Assembly (NCBI RefSeq): GCF_017745095.1
Contig: NZ_JAGHZZ010000008.1
Location: 237,830 to 301,829 of the forward strand
From: Sporocytophaga sp.
GTDB taxonomy: Bacteria > Bacteroidota > Bacteroidia > Cytophagales > Cytophagaceae
Direction of reading: 5' to 3'
DNA: 64,000 bases
In this document: positions 47,361-56,244 of the stretch, piece by piece
How positions within the stretch are numbered: the stretch's first letter is position 1
How the letters are laid out: every line of letters starts with the position of its first letter
Notes under the pieces: model-generated
The model's database searches: none
The model's input: the letters and a program-made list of their open reading frames with translations, nothing else
Told to the model about the DNA's origin: nothing
Translations under genes and position numbers: made by a program

Positions 47361-48494
47361 CTATTCAACCATTATAGGCTGGGGAGAAAAGCAGATTATG
47401 AAGATAATCAAAGCTACCCAGCCTAATATTTTTCTTGAAGTACTTAATGGTTCTTCTATCTCAGCCGGTGGATGGTATATCCCCAGAAAACGCCCAAACA
47501 ACAAAGCGAATACCAGATAGCCTACAGCCCCCTGAAGAGATGGCATCAGTATGCTTAGGAAGAAATGTAGAGTAAAAACAACTGTAGCAATTAAAAAATT
47601 AGTGATCTTATTTTCACTGACCTTTGAAAATATTAAATAGAGCAAAAATAGATAGAAAGGTGCAAATCCTATAAAGTTTTCAAATGAACCTAAGGGAACA
47701 TAACTTCCAAAAATATTATCATTAGAAAAAATTCCTAGTCCACCTATAAAGACAAACAGAGTAAAAATTACAGGTGTTATCTGCCTTTGTCTTTTAGCGC
47801 CTACCAGTCCATACAAAATATGGCCTCCATCTGTCTGCCCTATTGGAAGCAAATTAAGTGCTGTAAAAAATAAAGCCCAAAAGCCCGCAAAAAGAAATGG
47901 ATAATGAATCAGTTCATATGTATTTGGCACTAATGAAGGATCGGCAGCAACATATTTTTTAAAAAACTGGAACAACAGGTTATCACCTATCTTGTAAGAA
48001 ATGCTTTCCGGATCCTTATTTTCAGGATTGTATACATACTTTTCATATTCAAGACCATATTTTTGATATTCAGGATGTATAGTAAAAATATGTTCACGAG
48101 GAGGCAAATGTGTAAAGCCATAACACAATATAATTAGAGCAGCAACAAATCCAGCCAACGGTCCGGCAATACCGATATCAAAGATCTCCTTTTTAGATCT
48201 CAATTTACTTTTCATTTTTATAAAAGCTCCCAGAGTGCCTATAAAAGTGAAAAAGGGTATGAAGTAAGGAAGCGTTACTTTTACTTTATATAATCGGGCT
48301 GTGATATAATGCCCAAACTCATGAATAGTAAGGATTCCAAGAAAAGGGATTGAGAAATACAAACCCTGCAAGATTGCTTCAAAGCTTGAAGACTTTGAAG
48401 AGGTAAATGTATAACCTGCTAAAGTTGTAGTGGTTAAAGTTGTAACAAACAGGAAAAATTGAATCAGGTATGTCTTTATTTTTTCTCTATGCAT
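47361..48494 (-). CDS. Site-2 protease family (M50) membrane metalloprotease
   Basis: A 377-residue polytopic protein. The zinc-binding HEFGH motif (TIHEFGHYITARLYKVK) is near residue 58, and the second motif LLPIGQTDGGHILYGL, in which an Asp completes the site, is near 215. About six hydrophobic segments flank them (VTTLTTTTLAGYTF, PLAGFVAALIILCYGF and others). Such proteases cleave membrane-spanning substrates, for example anti-sigma factors. It overlaps the HAD gene by eight bases on the same strand. The substrate is unknown. Confidence 0.9.
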   Translation of the reverse strand: MHREKIKTYLIQFFLFVTTLTTTTLAGYTFTSSKSSSFEAILQGLYFSIPFLGILTIHEFGHYITARLYKVKVTLPYFIPFFTFIGTLGAFIKMKSKLRSKKEIFDIGIAGPLAGFVAALIILCYGFTHLPPREHIFTIHPEYQKYGLEYEKYVYNPENKDPESISYKIGDNLLFQFFKKYVAADPSLVPNTYELIHYPFLFAGFWALFFTALNLLPIGQTDGGHILYGLVGAKRQRQITPVIFTLFVFIGGLGIFSNDNIFGSYVPLGSFENFIGFAPFYLFLLYLIFSKVSENKITNFLIATVVFTLHFFLSILMPSLQGAVGYLVFALLFGRFLGIYHPPAEIEEPLSTSRKILGWVALIIFIICFSPQPIMVE

Positions 48495-49152
48495 CTTTCA
48501 ATAAATCTAAAATCGTCAATGGAGGATTTACCCATAAACTGGTAATTCCCGCCCTTTCAGATGCTTTTATATTATCTAAATTATCATCCAGGAAGATTGT
48601 TTCAGAGGCTTTTAAATCTTTGTCCCTCAACACATATTCGTAAATCGCTACATCTGGCTTTCTTAACAAGACCTCGTGAGAATAATACACCTTTTCAAAA
48701 ATCTTGTCAAGATTTGAGATACCTGTTGTTTTATCCAATATAGCATTTACTCCTTTAATATGAATCGCGTTCGTATTGCTCAGGATAAATATCCTGTATC
48801 TGTTTTTCAGTCTTAAGATCAAATCTATCCTTTCCTGAGGGATATCCAGCAGCAATGCATTCCAGGCATTGTCGATCTGTTCATCGGACAACTGGCTTCC
48901 GAATTCCTTTCGGATAAGATTTCTGAAACCATTGTCATCTACCTCCCCTGTTTCATATCTATGTAATATTTTCTGCTCTTCAAAGTTTTTAAGCACCTGT
49001 AGGACATCGGTATTACCAAGTTTTGCAAAAGCTTCAAAAGTTTTCTGAAAGTCGATATTGATGATTACAGCGCCGAGATCAAAAATAATATTTTTATATT
49101 CTGAAAAATTCAATTGAAAATAGTGTTTAAATGTTTGGCAATATGAATGCAA
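48487..49152 (-). CDS. HAD family phosphatase
   Basis: A 221-residue HAD-superfamily hydrolase of the subfamily IA type. Motif I is FDLGAVIIN (the nucleophile site has Asp then Leu-Gly rather than the usual DxD, so the acid/base residue differs). Motif II is FILSNTN, motif III the Lys of LLRKPDVAIYEYV, and motif IV FLDDNLDNIKASERAGI. The ATG at 49152 gives a leader of about 20 residues before motif I; a TTG closer in is possible. It may be coupled to the M50 gene. Substrate unknown. Confidence 0.85.
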   Translation of the reverse strand: MHSYCQTFKHYFQLNFSEYKNIIFDLGAVIINIDFQKTFEAFAKLGNTDVLQVLKNFEEQKILHRYETGEVDDNGFRNLIRKEFGSQLSDEQIDNAWNALLLDIPQERIDLILRLKNRYRIFILSNTNAIHIKGVNAILDKTTGISNLDKIFEKVYYSHEVLLRKPDVAIYEYVLRDKDLKASETIFLDDNLDNIKASERAGITSLWVNPPLTILDLLKDA

Positions 49153-49209
49153 ATATGTAAAATTGCACTCCCAAATTCAAGGGGGCTTGTAAAAGTCTTC
49201 TGAGGGAAG

Positions 49210-49283
49210 GGGCCCTTAGCTCATTCGGTTAGAGCAACTGACTCATAATCAGTAGGTGGCTGGTTCGATTCCAGCAGGGCCCA
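49210..49283 (+). tRNA. tRNA with CAU anticodon (probably tRNA-Ile2, possibly tRNA-Met)
   Basis: A full 74-base cloverleaf: acceptor GGGCCCT/AGGGCCC, D-arm GCTC...GAGC, anticodon stem ACTGA/TCAGT with loop CTCATAA (anticodon CAT), T-arm GCTGG TTCGATT CCAGC, discriminator A. No CCA is encoded (ACAG follows). The start GGGCCCTTAGCTCA and CTCATAATC resemble tRNA-Ile2, whose C34 is modified to lysidine, but an elongator tRNA-Met cannot be excluded by eye. Confidence 0.93.
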
Positions 49284-49292
49284 CAGACAATA

Positions 49293-49334
49293 AAATAAAG
49301 AAGCCTCATCAAGCGATGAGGCTTCTTTATTTTT
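49293..49334 (+). terminator. Strong terminator after the tRNA
   Basis: AAATAAAGAAGCCTCATC (49293-49310) pairs perfectly over 18 bases with 49315-49332 around the loop AAGC, ending in a T run. It lies 9 bases after the tRNA. Confidence 0.95.
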
Positions 49335-49925
49335 AGACATTTCAGCTCTTTTAAAGAGCACAAAAACCACGCACATCACCTTCACAGGACACGGCTCCAT
49401 TCAAAAAATCAATATCAGATTCTTTTATGCCCCCATTAAATTTTATTCAACAGCAAAAATACATACACTTAAAAAAAATTAAGTAAGCAATTTAGAATCT
49501 CTAATTCCAAAGAGGTAGAGAAACTATTCTGGTTTGAAATAAAAAAAACGGGGTAAACTTCACCATATTTATTCTCAAAAAAGGGCAGATGAAAAATGGT
49601 TGTTAATTTGGAAATCCGAAGCATGTATTGGCTTGTTAAATGACATTCGGGCAAACCTTCCAGTCGAGTCTTTTCAGACAAGAAAAAAACAGCTCCCGGG
49701 CCTTTGATATTGGCATTAATTCTCTGATACATCTCAAAGACTTTTATATTGCTCCATTATAGTATATGGGTTGGTATAAGTTTGATAATCCGTCTTTCGA
49801 ATAAAAATAGAATTATGTTTCATGTTTTAAAATAGGAGTAATGACCATACAAGTCATTACTCTTTGGCATTATTAGTTAAAAGAAAATCGATAAGGTTAA
49901 AAGACGTTCCAATCAGATTATCATT
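49335..49925. other. Non-coding stretch between tRNA and GH5 gene
   Basis: About 590 AT-rich bases with no recognised gene. A minus-strand frame of 87 codons at 49469-49732 has no recognisable domain and may be chance or a remnant. The stretch marks the change from housekeeping to accessory genes. I saw no copy of the tRNA 3' end that would mark an attachment site. Confidence 0.4.
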
Positions 49926-51956
49926 TCAATGCATTACGGTTATTTTCTTTTTAGTGAATTGATCATCCTTTCTGAGCACCAGAAAGTATGAACCATCAGG
50001 TAAGGAGCTAACATCAACTACTCCTTTTCCACCATTTATATTTATGGATATCTGCACCTTCTGACCCAATGCATCGGTCAATTGGATTGTTGCATCTGAC
50101 AGATCAAAGTCCATTTGAAGATTAAGATCTCCAGTTGCAGGATTGGGATAAATGGTACTATTCAATTCCTTAATATCATGTATACCGGTAGTTATACCGA
50201 CATTGACTGTCACAGGAGCAGAAGTTGATCTGCAGAGTGAAGCATTCGTCACATCCACTGTGTAGCTTCCTGAAGTTGTAGCTATAATGCTGGCACTGGT
50301 CCCAATCTGAGAAAGATCTTTAAACCAATTATAACTTAATCCTGCTCCTGCATTTGCCGTTAAGGTAACGCTTTCTCCTTCCACAAATGTTGTAGGCCCG
50401 CTTGCTGTAATTTCAGCTTTGGGAAAACTATTCACTGTTATTGTAAATGTCTGAGTACTACTACATCCATTGGAAGTATAAGTTGACGTGTAAACGCCTC
50501 CCTGATTTGCAGAGATAGGTGTTAAAGAAACCTCCCTTATACCTGAGGTAAAACCATTGGGGCCAGACCAACTCCATCCTGTTGTAGTTCCAGGTTGTGG
50601 TCCCAGTTTCAATGATCCTCCCTGGCAAATCTGAGCAGTATTCTGTTGTAACCAGGTTCCTCCATCCAGCTGAACGTAAGGAACAATTGAAGGAACTGGA
50701 TTTACTGTTACAGCAATGGCTGCCCTGGGGCCTTCACATCCATTAAGTGTCTGTGACACATAATATGTGGTACTTCCCGCTGTTGCCGTAGAGGGTGTAG
50801 GCGCTGCAGCCGAACCAGTCCCGCCTGAAGCTGTTGTATACCATTTTAATGATGTCCCATTGGCTATTATGGGTGATGCAACGGCATTCTGACAATAAGA
50901 TAGCGAAGTGGTAACCACTGGAGCTGATGTGGTACAGGGCGGAGGTGTCAGGCCACACCGGGCTTTCAGCTCATTTCTAACCAGGGTACCTGAAGGTTTA
51001 ATCTGACTGGCAGTCCAGCCGCCATTCGGACTCGCTCCTGAATATAGTGCTGCTGAACTTTCACTAATATCAGCAACAGACCAGTTACAGTGGCCGATAG
51101 AATTTTTATTTAAAAAGTCCCACCATAATCTGGATTCCGCAGCGTCCACTGTACCATCGCCACTAGCCTCAGTTGTACCGTATTCGGTAACAAAAAGAGC
51201 TATCCCATTATTCATTGCGGTCTGCGCATTATTTCTTAGCCATTGCTTATGTGAAGCAGCGTAATAGTGCAGGGTGTAAGCAATATTGGGTCCGTTTATA
51301 GGATTTAAAGAGGCCTCAACAACTTCCTGTGACCACTTCCGTGTACCGCAAATAATGATATTATCCGGATCATATTGCCTGATTGTAGAAATGACCTGTT
51401 CGTGATAAGGTTTTATGACAGAAGCCCAGGAAACATCCAGAGGCTCATTAAATGTTTCATACAAAACATTAGGTTGATTTCCATAACGCTGCGACATATC
51501 TGCAAAAAATGTTTTGGCAATATTGAGTCTATTTTGCGCTCCATGCTCATGAAAATCAATAATAACGTATATCCCAAGACTTATGGCTGCATCCACTACT
51601 GTTATCACTTTATTCCTTTCCGCAGTAGGATTGGTCTCATAGCCACCACTTGACACTGCCATAGGAATTCTGATCACATTAATGCACCAATCGTCTCTAA
51701 GCCATTTTACAGTATTGTAGGTATAATACTTAGGAAGCCACTGACTCCAATAAAGTGACATTCCTCTCAGTTGAACTGGCGCTCCATTCTTATCAACAAT
51801 TTTATTTCCTTGCACCCGGAGCTGACCGTGCTGTTCTACAAAAGTTTGTCCATGCACATTTACATGGACGTGTGCAAAAAGGATAGCACTGATAAGCATC
51901 ATCTTCAAAACAGGAGGCAGCGCTTTACTAAAAGTTAAATGCAGGTTCTTTTTCAT
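49926..51956 (-). CDS. Secreted GH5 endoglucanase with Ig-like modules and T9SS sorting domain
   Basis: A 676-residue cellulase from the ATG at 51956, which places the signal peptide at the N-terminus; an in-frame ATG at 52022 would add 22 residues and lie near an upstream element. The GH5 domain (about 45-345; probably subfamily 2 by RGMSLYWSQW) has the acid/base Glu in YETFNEP and the nucleophile Glu in FVTEYGTTEASG. Then come an Ig-like module (CQNAVASP... YYVSQTLNGCEG), a Trp-rich module (VPYVQLDGGTWLQ to WSWSGPNGFTSGIREV), another Ig-like module, and a type A sorting domain (STIYPNPATGDLN). It cleaves internal beta-1,4-glucan bonds at the cell surface or outside. Confidence 0.93.
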   Translation of the reverse strand: MKKNLHLTFSKALPPVLKMMLISAILFAHVHVNVHGQTFVEQHGQLRVQGNKIVDKNGAPVQLRGMSLYWSQWLPKYYTYNTVKWLRDDWCINVIRIPMAVSSGGYETNPTAERNKVITVVDAAISLGIYVIIDFHEHGAQNRLNIAKTFFADMSQRYGNQPNVLYETFNEPLDVSWASVIKPYHEQVISTIRQYDPDNIIICGTRKWSQEVVEASLNPINGPNIAYTLHYYAASHKQWLRNNAQTAMNNGIALFVTEYGTTEASGDGTVDAAESRLWWDFLNKNSIGHCNWSVADISESSAALYSGASPNGGWTASQIKPSGTLVRNELKARCGLTPPPCTTSAPVVTTSLSYCQNAVASPIIANGTSLKWYTTASGGTGSAAAPTPSTATAGSTTYYVSQTLNGCEGPRAAIAVTVNPVPSIVPYVQLDGGTWLQQNTAQICQGGSLKLGPQPGTTTGWSWSGPNGFTSGIREVSLTPISANQGGVYTSTYTSNGCSSTQTFTITVNSFPKAEITASGPTTFVEGESVTLTANAGAGLSYNWFKDLSQIGTSASIIATTSGSYTVDVTNASLCRSTSAPVTVNVGITTGIHDIKELNSTIYPNPATGDLNLQMDFDLSDATIQLTDALGQKVQISININGGKGVVDVSSLPDGSYFLVLRKDDQFTKKKITVMH

Positions 51957-52036
51957 TTTTATTGGATTAAGATTAAATACTAAAATGTCCAGCCATTTTT
52001 TCAGTTTAAATCTTCTTTCCAAAAGGACTTCAAAAG

Positions 52037-52072
52037 GTGACCCCTCATTGAAAATATTCTTAAAAGATAATT
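52037..52072 (-). promoter_or_regulatory. GGGGTCAC element upstream of the GH5 gene
   Basis: GTGACCCC at 52037-52044 (GGGGTCAC on the gene strand) and the following AT-rich bases closely match 55274-55310 upstream of the ECF sigma gene, in the same orientation to the downstream gene. It ends 80 bases before the chosen GH5 start. A shared sigma-factor-dependent promoter is possible. Confidence 0.4.
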
Positions 52073-52156
52073 AATTAATCTTAAGGGTTGGTATAGTCAG
52101 ATTTTTGCTGAATAAAAAAAGGAGATTCGGGGAAAACGTATTCTAAAAATGCAGGC

Positions 52157-53590
52157 TTACCTGACAATATTCATATGATAAGTGATCTCATCATTGATCC
52201 GGATCACATAATACCCTATTTCAAGGTCTCTTCCGGATCTGGTCGTGCCGTTCCAATAGCATGGGGAAGATCGTTGATCCACAAGATCTCCTGAGGAAGC
52301 ATATACTTTGAGTGTACCATGCTCTTCAAAATAGATCTCATCGTTTTTGCCGTCCCCATTTGGACTTAGGGTAAGCTCTTCTGACCCCTTCAGGAAATCC
52401 GGGATCATGATAATGGTAAATTCTGTAGAAGTAAGGGTTAGAGCGCTTAATGAAGGTTGGGAGGATGTAACAACACAATAGTAGGAGCCATTGTCAGATT
52501 TTTGCAGCGAAGGGATCTCAAGTACGGGCTCTGCAGTTTGTGTTCTTAACGAATCGTTCTGATACCAGGAAAAAGTAAGTCCTGATATCGATGAGTTATA
52601 ATTAAGAGAAATTTCAAGACGTTGGTTTTCCATTCCTTTATAAGAGGGCGATACCTGTATCGGATTTTGAGGATGGATGGTCCAGCTTCCGAAATTCGGA
52701 TTGGCAGCGGAAGGTGACAAGTCTTCAAAAGTAAAGAAATTTTTATGCAGCCAGCAAAAAGTAAGCTGGTTCAGACCTGATAAATCAGGCAGATCGCTGA
52801 GAAGGTTATTATCAAGAGTTAAGTGGTTCAGGTTTGTTAAAGTACTCAAATTGGGAACAGAAGAAATTTTATTCGTTCCCAGATTTAAATGTACTAAAGA
52901 AGTAAAAGTTGATAAATCTGGCAAAGACGAAATTTGATTAGTATAAGCCGCAAGCAGGGTTAATCCTGTTGCAAGTGAAATATCGGGTATAACGGTCATC
53001 CGATTATCGCCAAAGTTCAGCTCTTTCAACGATGCTGGCATTTTACCAATGGAGGTAAGATTGTTCTCATAGCATGAGAGTTTCTGCAGATTGGATAAGC
53101 CCGAAAGATCCGGAATGGAAGAAAGCTGATTTTTGTAAATGCGTATCTCCTTAATATTTGTCAAGCCGGAAAGATCAGGGAAGGCAGTTATCTTATTCTC
53201 CATCACATTCAATACCTGAAGATTGATCAGTGAATTCAATGCAGGCAGAATAGTAAGTTGATTTCCGGAGGCGTTCAGCTGTGTAAGACCGGTAAGATTG
53301 CTCAGATTCGGAAGTGTGGTTAACTTGTTTTTGAGGCATTGGAGCTCTTTAATTCCGGTAAAGTTTTGAATTCCTTCAAGGCTGGAAATATTTGCTTCAC
53401 TGCAATAAAACACCCCTGTAACGGCAGCAGCATTGGCTGTGATCAGCTCCTGATTTGCATTCATTAAAGATGGATGATTGGTAACAAGGAATTGCCTGAA
53501 GGCCGGATCAGGAATCACCGCCGTTTGGGAGAGGACTTTCGTAACACATACCCCCAAAAATATTCCCAGAAATAGTACAACCTTTTTCAT
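52157..53590 (-). CDS. Leucine-rich repeat surface protein with gliding-motility-type C-terminal domain
   Basis: A 477-residue exported protein. A signal peptide (VVLFLGIFLGVCVTKVLSQ, about 3-21) is followed by about nine leucine-rich repeats (about 65-290) of the form LTxLxLxxNxLxxLPDLSGL, a typical ligand-binding solenoid. Then an Ig-like domain (about 305-390, with SWYQNDS and SGSYYCVV-like cores) and a C-terminal domain starting LTLSPNGDGKNDEIYF (about 408-477), the gliding-motility-associated/T9SS type B signature. It starts three bases after the stop of the anti-sigma gene. Surface display and ligand recognition are inferred. Confidence 0.88.
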   Translation of the reverse strand: MKKVVLFLGIFLGVCVTKVLSQTAVIPDPAFRQFLVTNHPSLMNANQELITANAAAVTGVFYCSEANISSLEGIQNFTGIKELQCLKNKLTTLPNLSNLTGLTQLNASGNQLTILPALNSLINLQVLNVMENKITAFPDLSGLTNIKEIRIYKNQLSSIPDLSGLSNLQKLSCYENNLTSIGKMPASLKELNFGDNRMTVIPDISLATGLTLLAAYTNQISSLPDLSTFTSLVHLNLGTNKISSVPNLSTLTNLNHLTLDNNLLSDLPDLSGLNQLTFCWLHKNFFTFEDLSPSAANPNFGSWTIHPQNPIQVSPSYKGMENQRLEISLNYNSSISGLTFSWYQNDSLRTQTAEPVLEIPSLQKSDNGSYYCVVTSSQPSLSALTLTSTEFTIIMIPDFLKGSEELTLSPNGDGKNDEIYFEEHGTLKVYASSGDLVDQRSSPCYWNGTTRSGRDLEIGYYVIRINDEITYHMNIVR

Positions 53591-53593
53591 CCG

Positions 53594-54676
53594 TTAATAA
53601 ATAATGGTAATGTAACCTTGTCTTATTTCTTTATCTTCCGGTTCTGCAATATACAAATAAGTACCTATTTCAACGTACTCACCTGTCCGGAACCGGCCAT
53701 CCCACTCCTCAGGAACACCTGAAATAACTTTGGTGCCGTACACAACTTTTCCCGATTGATCCAGAATAGTGATCGTTCCGCTTTCTCCTGTCAGGAAAGG
53801 CAATTTCCAATTGCCCAAGCTAGGGTTAAATGTATAATCTTTAAATTCCGGACAAGGTTTTTCATGCACCTCTACCTGCTTCTGAGCTACACATCCATTC
53901 TGGTCTTTTACCTTAACTTGATAAATCCCCTTGGCAAGTCGGTTGTTAAAAGATTCCAAGTTAAAATCATTGCCATCAATGGAATATGAATAAGGTTTTT
54001 CTCCGCCTTTAATAGCCGAAACCTGTATTTGTATACTCCCGTTTTCCTGGTTCCTGCATGATGGCTTCGTATGGACACCAAATGTAATTTCCGGACAGGT
54101 CTTGTCTGGAATTACAGGAGGGGTAGTATTAACCGGCTGCTGCTTTATCAATGAATCTTCTTTCGGCGATGCAACTAAATTTTCTTTAAGCGCTAAATTG
54201 GTATCATGCGGCACTACCAGCATTTTTTCTTTGTGTTCTGTACCGATCATATTTTTTTTGTTTGCTTTATTTTCCGGTAACGTTTCTTCCGGAGATCGTT
54301 CAGCTTTATTTGAATCATATTGATCAACCTGTTTGATAGTTACGGATTTTGGCAATGCTATAATTTCTTTTTCCCTTAAGGTTAAATAATAAATGGTAAT
54401 CCCTGCAAGGATAAGTGCTCCGGCAAAAAACATCAGTATTTTTTTATAAAAGAGAGAAGGCGGCGGTTGCTGAGACAAATCCTGGCCTACTTTTTCCCAG
54501 ATATCCACTAATCCTTTTTCAAAGCTCAGTTCATCCGCTAACTGATGAAGTTGAAGTTGCTCAGCCAGTTCGGGGTTATTGCCAACTTCTTTTTCAAATG
54601 CAAATATCTCTTCAGAAGAAAGGTCTCCTTTAAGGTATTGATCAATCAGATCATATTTTTCCTTATCCAAGCTCAC
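53594..54676 (-). CDS. Membrane anti-sigma factor fused to SprB-type repeat and gliding-motility C-terminal-like domain
   Basis: A 360-residue protein with no signal peptide. The N-terminal cytoplasmic part (about 1-75) has the helical pattern YDLIDQYLKGDLSSEEIFAFEKEV..NPELAEQLQLH, as in Bacteroidota anti-sigma factors. A single membrane span (ILMFFAGALILAGITIYYL, about 80-98) follows. A Pro/Lys/Glu-rich linker leads to a SprB-type repeat (ITFGVHTKPSCRNQENGSI to IYQVKVKDQNGCVAQKQVEV, about 195-275) and a gliding-motility C-terminal-like domain (FNPSLGNWKLPFLTGESGTITILDQSGKVVYG..., about 280-360). It overlaps the sigma gene by four bases. Confidence 0.78.
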   Translation of the reverse strand: MSLDKEKYDLIDQYLKGDLSSEEIFAFEKEVGNNPELAEQLQLHQLADELSFEKGLVDIWEKVGQDLSQQPPPSLFYKKILMFFAGALILAGITIYYLTLREKEIIALPKSVTIKQVDQYDSNKAERSPEETLPENKANKKNMIGTEHKEKMLVVPHDTNLALKENLVASPKEDSLIKQQPVNTTPPVIPDKTCPEITFGVHTKPSCRNQENGSIQIQVSAIKGGEKPYSYSIDGNDFNLESFNNRLAKGIYQVKVKDQNGCVAQKQVEVHEKPCPEFKDYTFNPSLGNWKLPFLTGESGTITILDQSGKVVYGTKVISGVPEEWDGRFRTGEYVEIGTYLYIAEPEDKEIRQGYITIIY

Positions 54677-55242
54677 GATTTGAAAAAGTTTATCAGGTTA
54701 TTTTCTTGTACCAATTTTATAAGCCTTTGCCTGCATTTATAACTTTTGGTCTTTGCTACTCCTTCATTGCTGAACCCCATTTTTTCTGAAATCTGCTTTA
54801 AATTATATCCATTAAACATCGTAAGTTTTAGGAGTTCGCCGCAGGTAGGACCAAGTTCGTTAAATATTTTTTTTATAAGCATCCGCCTCTCTTTTCCGAT
54901 TATTTGATGCAGTAAATCTTCATATTCCTTGTCTTCTGCTACAGAATCAACAAGGACATTTTTTCTGGTGTGACGGGTAAAATGTTTGAAATAAAGATTC
55001 CTTGCAACTGAGTACAGGAAACCGTCAATATCTAGTTCGCTTTTAAATTTACCCGATTTTACCTGCCGATAAAAAACTACTATCGTATCCTGAAAAATAT
55101 CTTTTACATCTTCTTCAGTCCCATTATTAGATAATATAAATTTTTTGATTTTGGGCAAAGAAATTTTATATAGAGCACCCAATGCCTCATTGTCTCTTCC
55201 CTTCGCAATACTATCCAGAATCTCCTTATCCTTTTCAGCCAT
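54673..55242 (-). CDS. ECF-type RNA polymerase sigma factor
   Basis: A 189-residue sigma-70 family protein with regions 2 and 4 only. Region 2 has EEDVKDIFQDTIVVFYRQVKSG and FLYSVARNLYFKHFTRHTR. Region 4 has the helix-turn-helix LKQISEKMGFSNEGVAKTKSYKCRQRLIKLV. The ATG of the next gene overlaps its stop (ATGA), so sigma and anti-sigma factor are coupled. It is divergent from a PorP/SprF gene. Autoregulation is suggested by the upstream element at 55274-55310. Confidence 0.93.
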   Translation of the reverse strand: MAEKDKEILDSIAKGRDNEALGALYKISLPKIKKFILSNNGTEEDVKDIFQDTIVVFYRQVKSGKFKSELDIDGFLYSVARNLYFKHFTRHTRKNVLVDSVAEDKEYEDLLHQIIGKERRMLIKKIFNELGPTCGELLKLTMFNGYNLKQISEKMGFSNEGVAKTKSYKCRQRLIKLVQENNLINFFKS

Positions 55243-55273
55243 GTTTATCTACTTCCCCGTATATGGATCATAT

Positions 55274-55310
55274 GTGACCCCCTATTCAAAAAATTATTAA
55301 AGAAATAAAC
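55274..55310 (-). promoter_or_regulatory. GGGGGTCAC element upstream of the ECF sigma gene
   Basis: GTGACCCCC at 55274-55282 (GGGGGTCAC on the gene strand) with an AT-rich flank that matches 52037-52072 base by base over most of its length. It ends 31 bases before the sigma start codon. An autoregulated promoter is plausible. Confidence 0.4.
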
Positions 55311-55356
55311 TTGTGATTATATAAAGTACTAATTTTAGATTTAGTATAAAAATAGT

Positions 55357-56244
55357 GTGGCGATTATACCTTCTTTAAAGAGTTGTCCAGTTTGTTTCCT
55401 GATAATCTTATTATCGCTTGTATCCCATGCTCAAAACAATTTTCTTTACCCACCGGTTTTTTCTCAATTTTTCAATTATCAATCGCTTGTAAATCCTTCT
55501 GCTACAGGAAGGTATGATAAACTATCCATGCTGGCAGGAGAAAGGCTCAATGCCGGTTATTTTAGTAGAATACGTACATTTTTAGCAATTGGTGAATATG
55601 CCAGAAAAAAAGATGAAGGCTCAGGTCATGGCTTTGGACTAATCTTTATGAACCATAAAGAGGGAAGTCTGTTTTCATTCAACAGAATGTATGCTCAATA
55701 TGCTTATCATCTGGCTCTTTCTGAAAATTGGAAAATTTCAGGAGGTGTATCTTTAGGATTGCTTAATCTGTCTGTTGATCCTACACCTACCTCACAGGGA
55801 GTTTCATCTTATGCTCCGGATGGAAGTATAGGTTTTCTTTTTTACAGGGATAAAGAACAGATTGGCGTTTCTTCCTCCCAGATTTTTAATAGATCCATTG
55901 AACTTCTTTCACAACCCTTACCGATAAAAAGGTATTATAAATTTTTATATTCCAGAAAAATGGAGCTCACCCCTCACACCTCTTTTACTCCCTGGTTTTT
56001 TTATACAATGAAGAAAGAAAGATCAGAACTTGATATTACGGGTTCTTTTTTAATTGACGATCTGTTTTTTCTTGGATTAAGTTATCAATTACAAAGAGGG
56101 ACCGTTTATTTTTTAGGCATCAGAGATTTTTCTTTTTTAGAAGGCTTAACAGATTTGACGGTTTCTTATAGTTTGCCATGGCCATCGATTAATTTGGGAA
56201 ACATACAGACTTTTGAAATTGTCCTGGCATATAAACTGAAATAA
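55357..56244 (+). CDS. PorP/SprF family T9SS-associated outer-membrane protein
   Basis: A 295-residue protein starting at a GTG, the only codon that keeps the signal peptide (CPVCFLIILLSLVSHAQ, about 10-26). The mature protein is a predicted beta barrel. Early it has the family pattern FSQFFNYQSLVNPSATGRYDKLSMLAGERL, then GFGLIFMNHKEGSLFSFNRMYAQYAY and SGGVSLGLLNLS. It ends with a strand of aromatic residues (FEIVLAYKLK). In flavobacteria SprF is needed to secrete the adhesin SprB, and PorP/SprF genes often sit beside type B cargo genes. It diverges from the sigma gene. Confidence 0.88.
   Translation: MAIIPSLKSCPVCFLIILLSLVSHAQNNFLYPPVFSQFFNYQSLVNPSATGRYDKLSMLAGERLNAGYFSRIRTFLAIGEYARKKDEGSGHGFGLIFMNHKEGSLFSFNRMYAQYAYHLALSENWKISGGVSLGLLNLSVDPTPTSQGVSSYAPDGSIGFLFYRDKEQIGVSSSQIFNRSIELLSQPLPIKRYYKFLYSRKMELTPHTSFTPWFFYTMKKERSELDITGSFLIDDLFFLGLSYQLQRGTVYFLGIRDFSFLEGLTDLTVSYSLPWPSINLGNIQTFEIVLAYKLK

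Noticed and set aside
49469-49732. 87-codon minus-strand frame after the tRNA
   Set aside because: No family, signal peptide or neighbour support. It is mentioned in the gap entry but not called as a gene.
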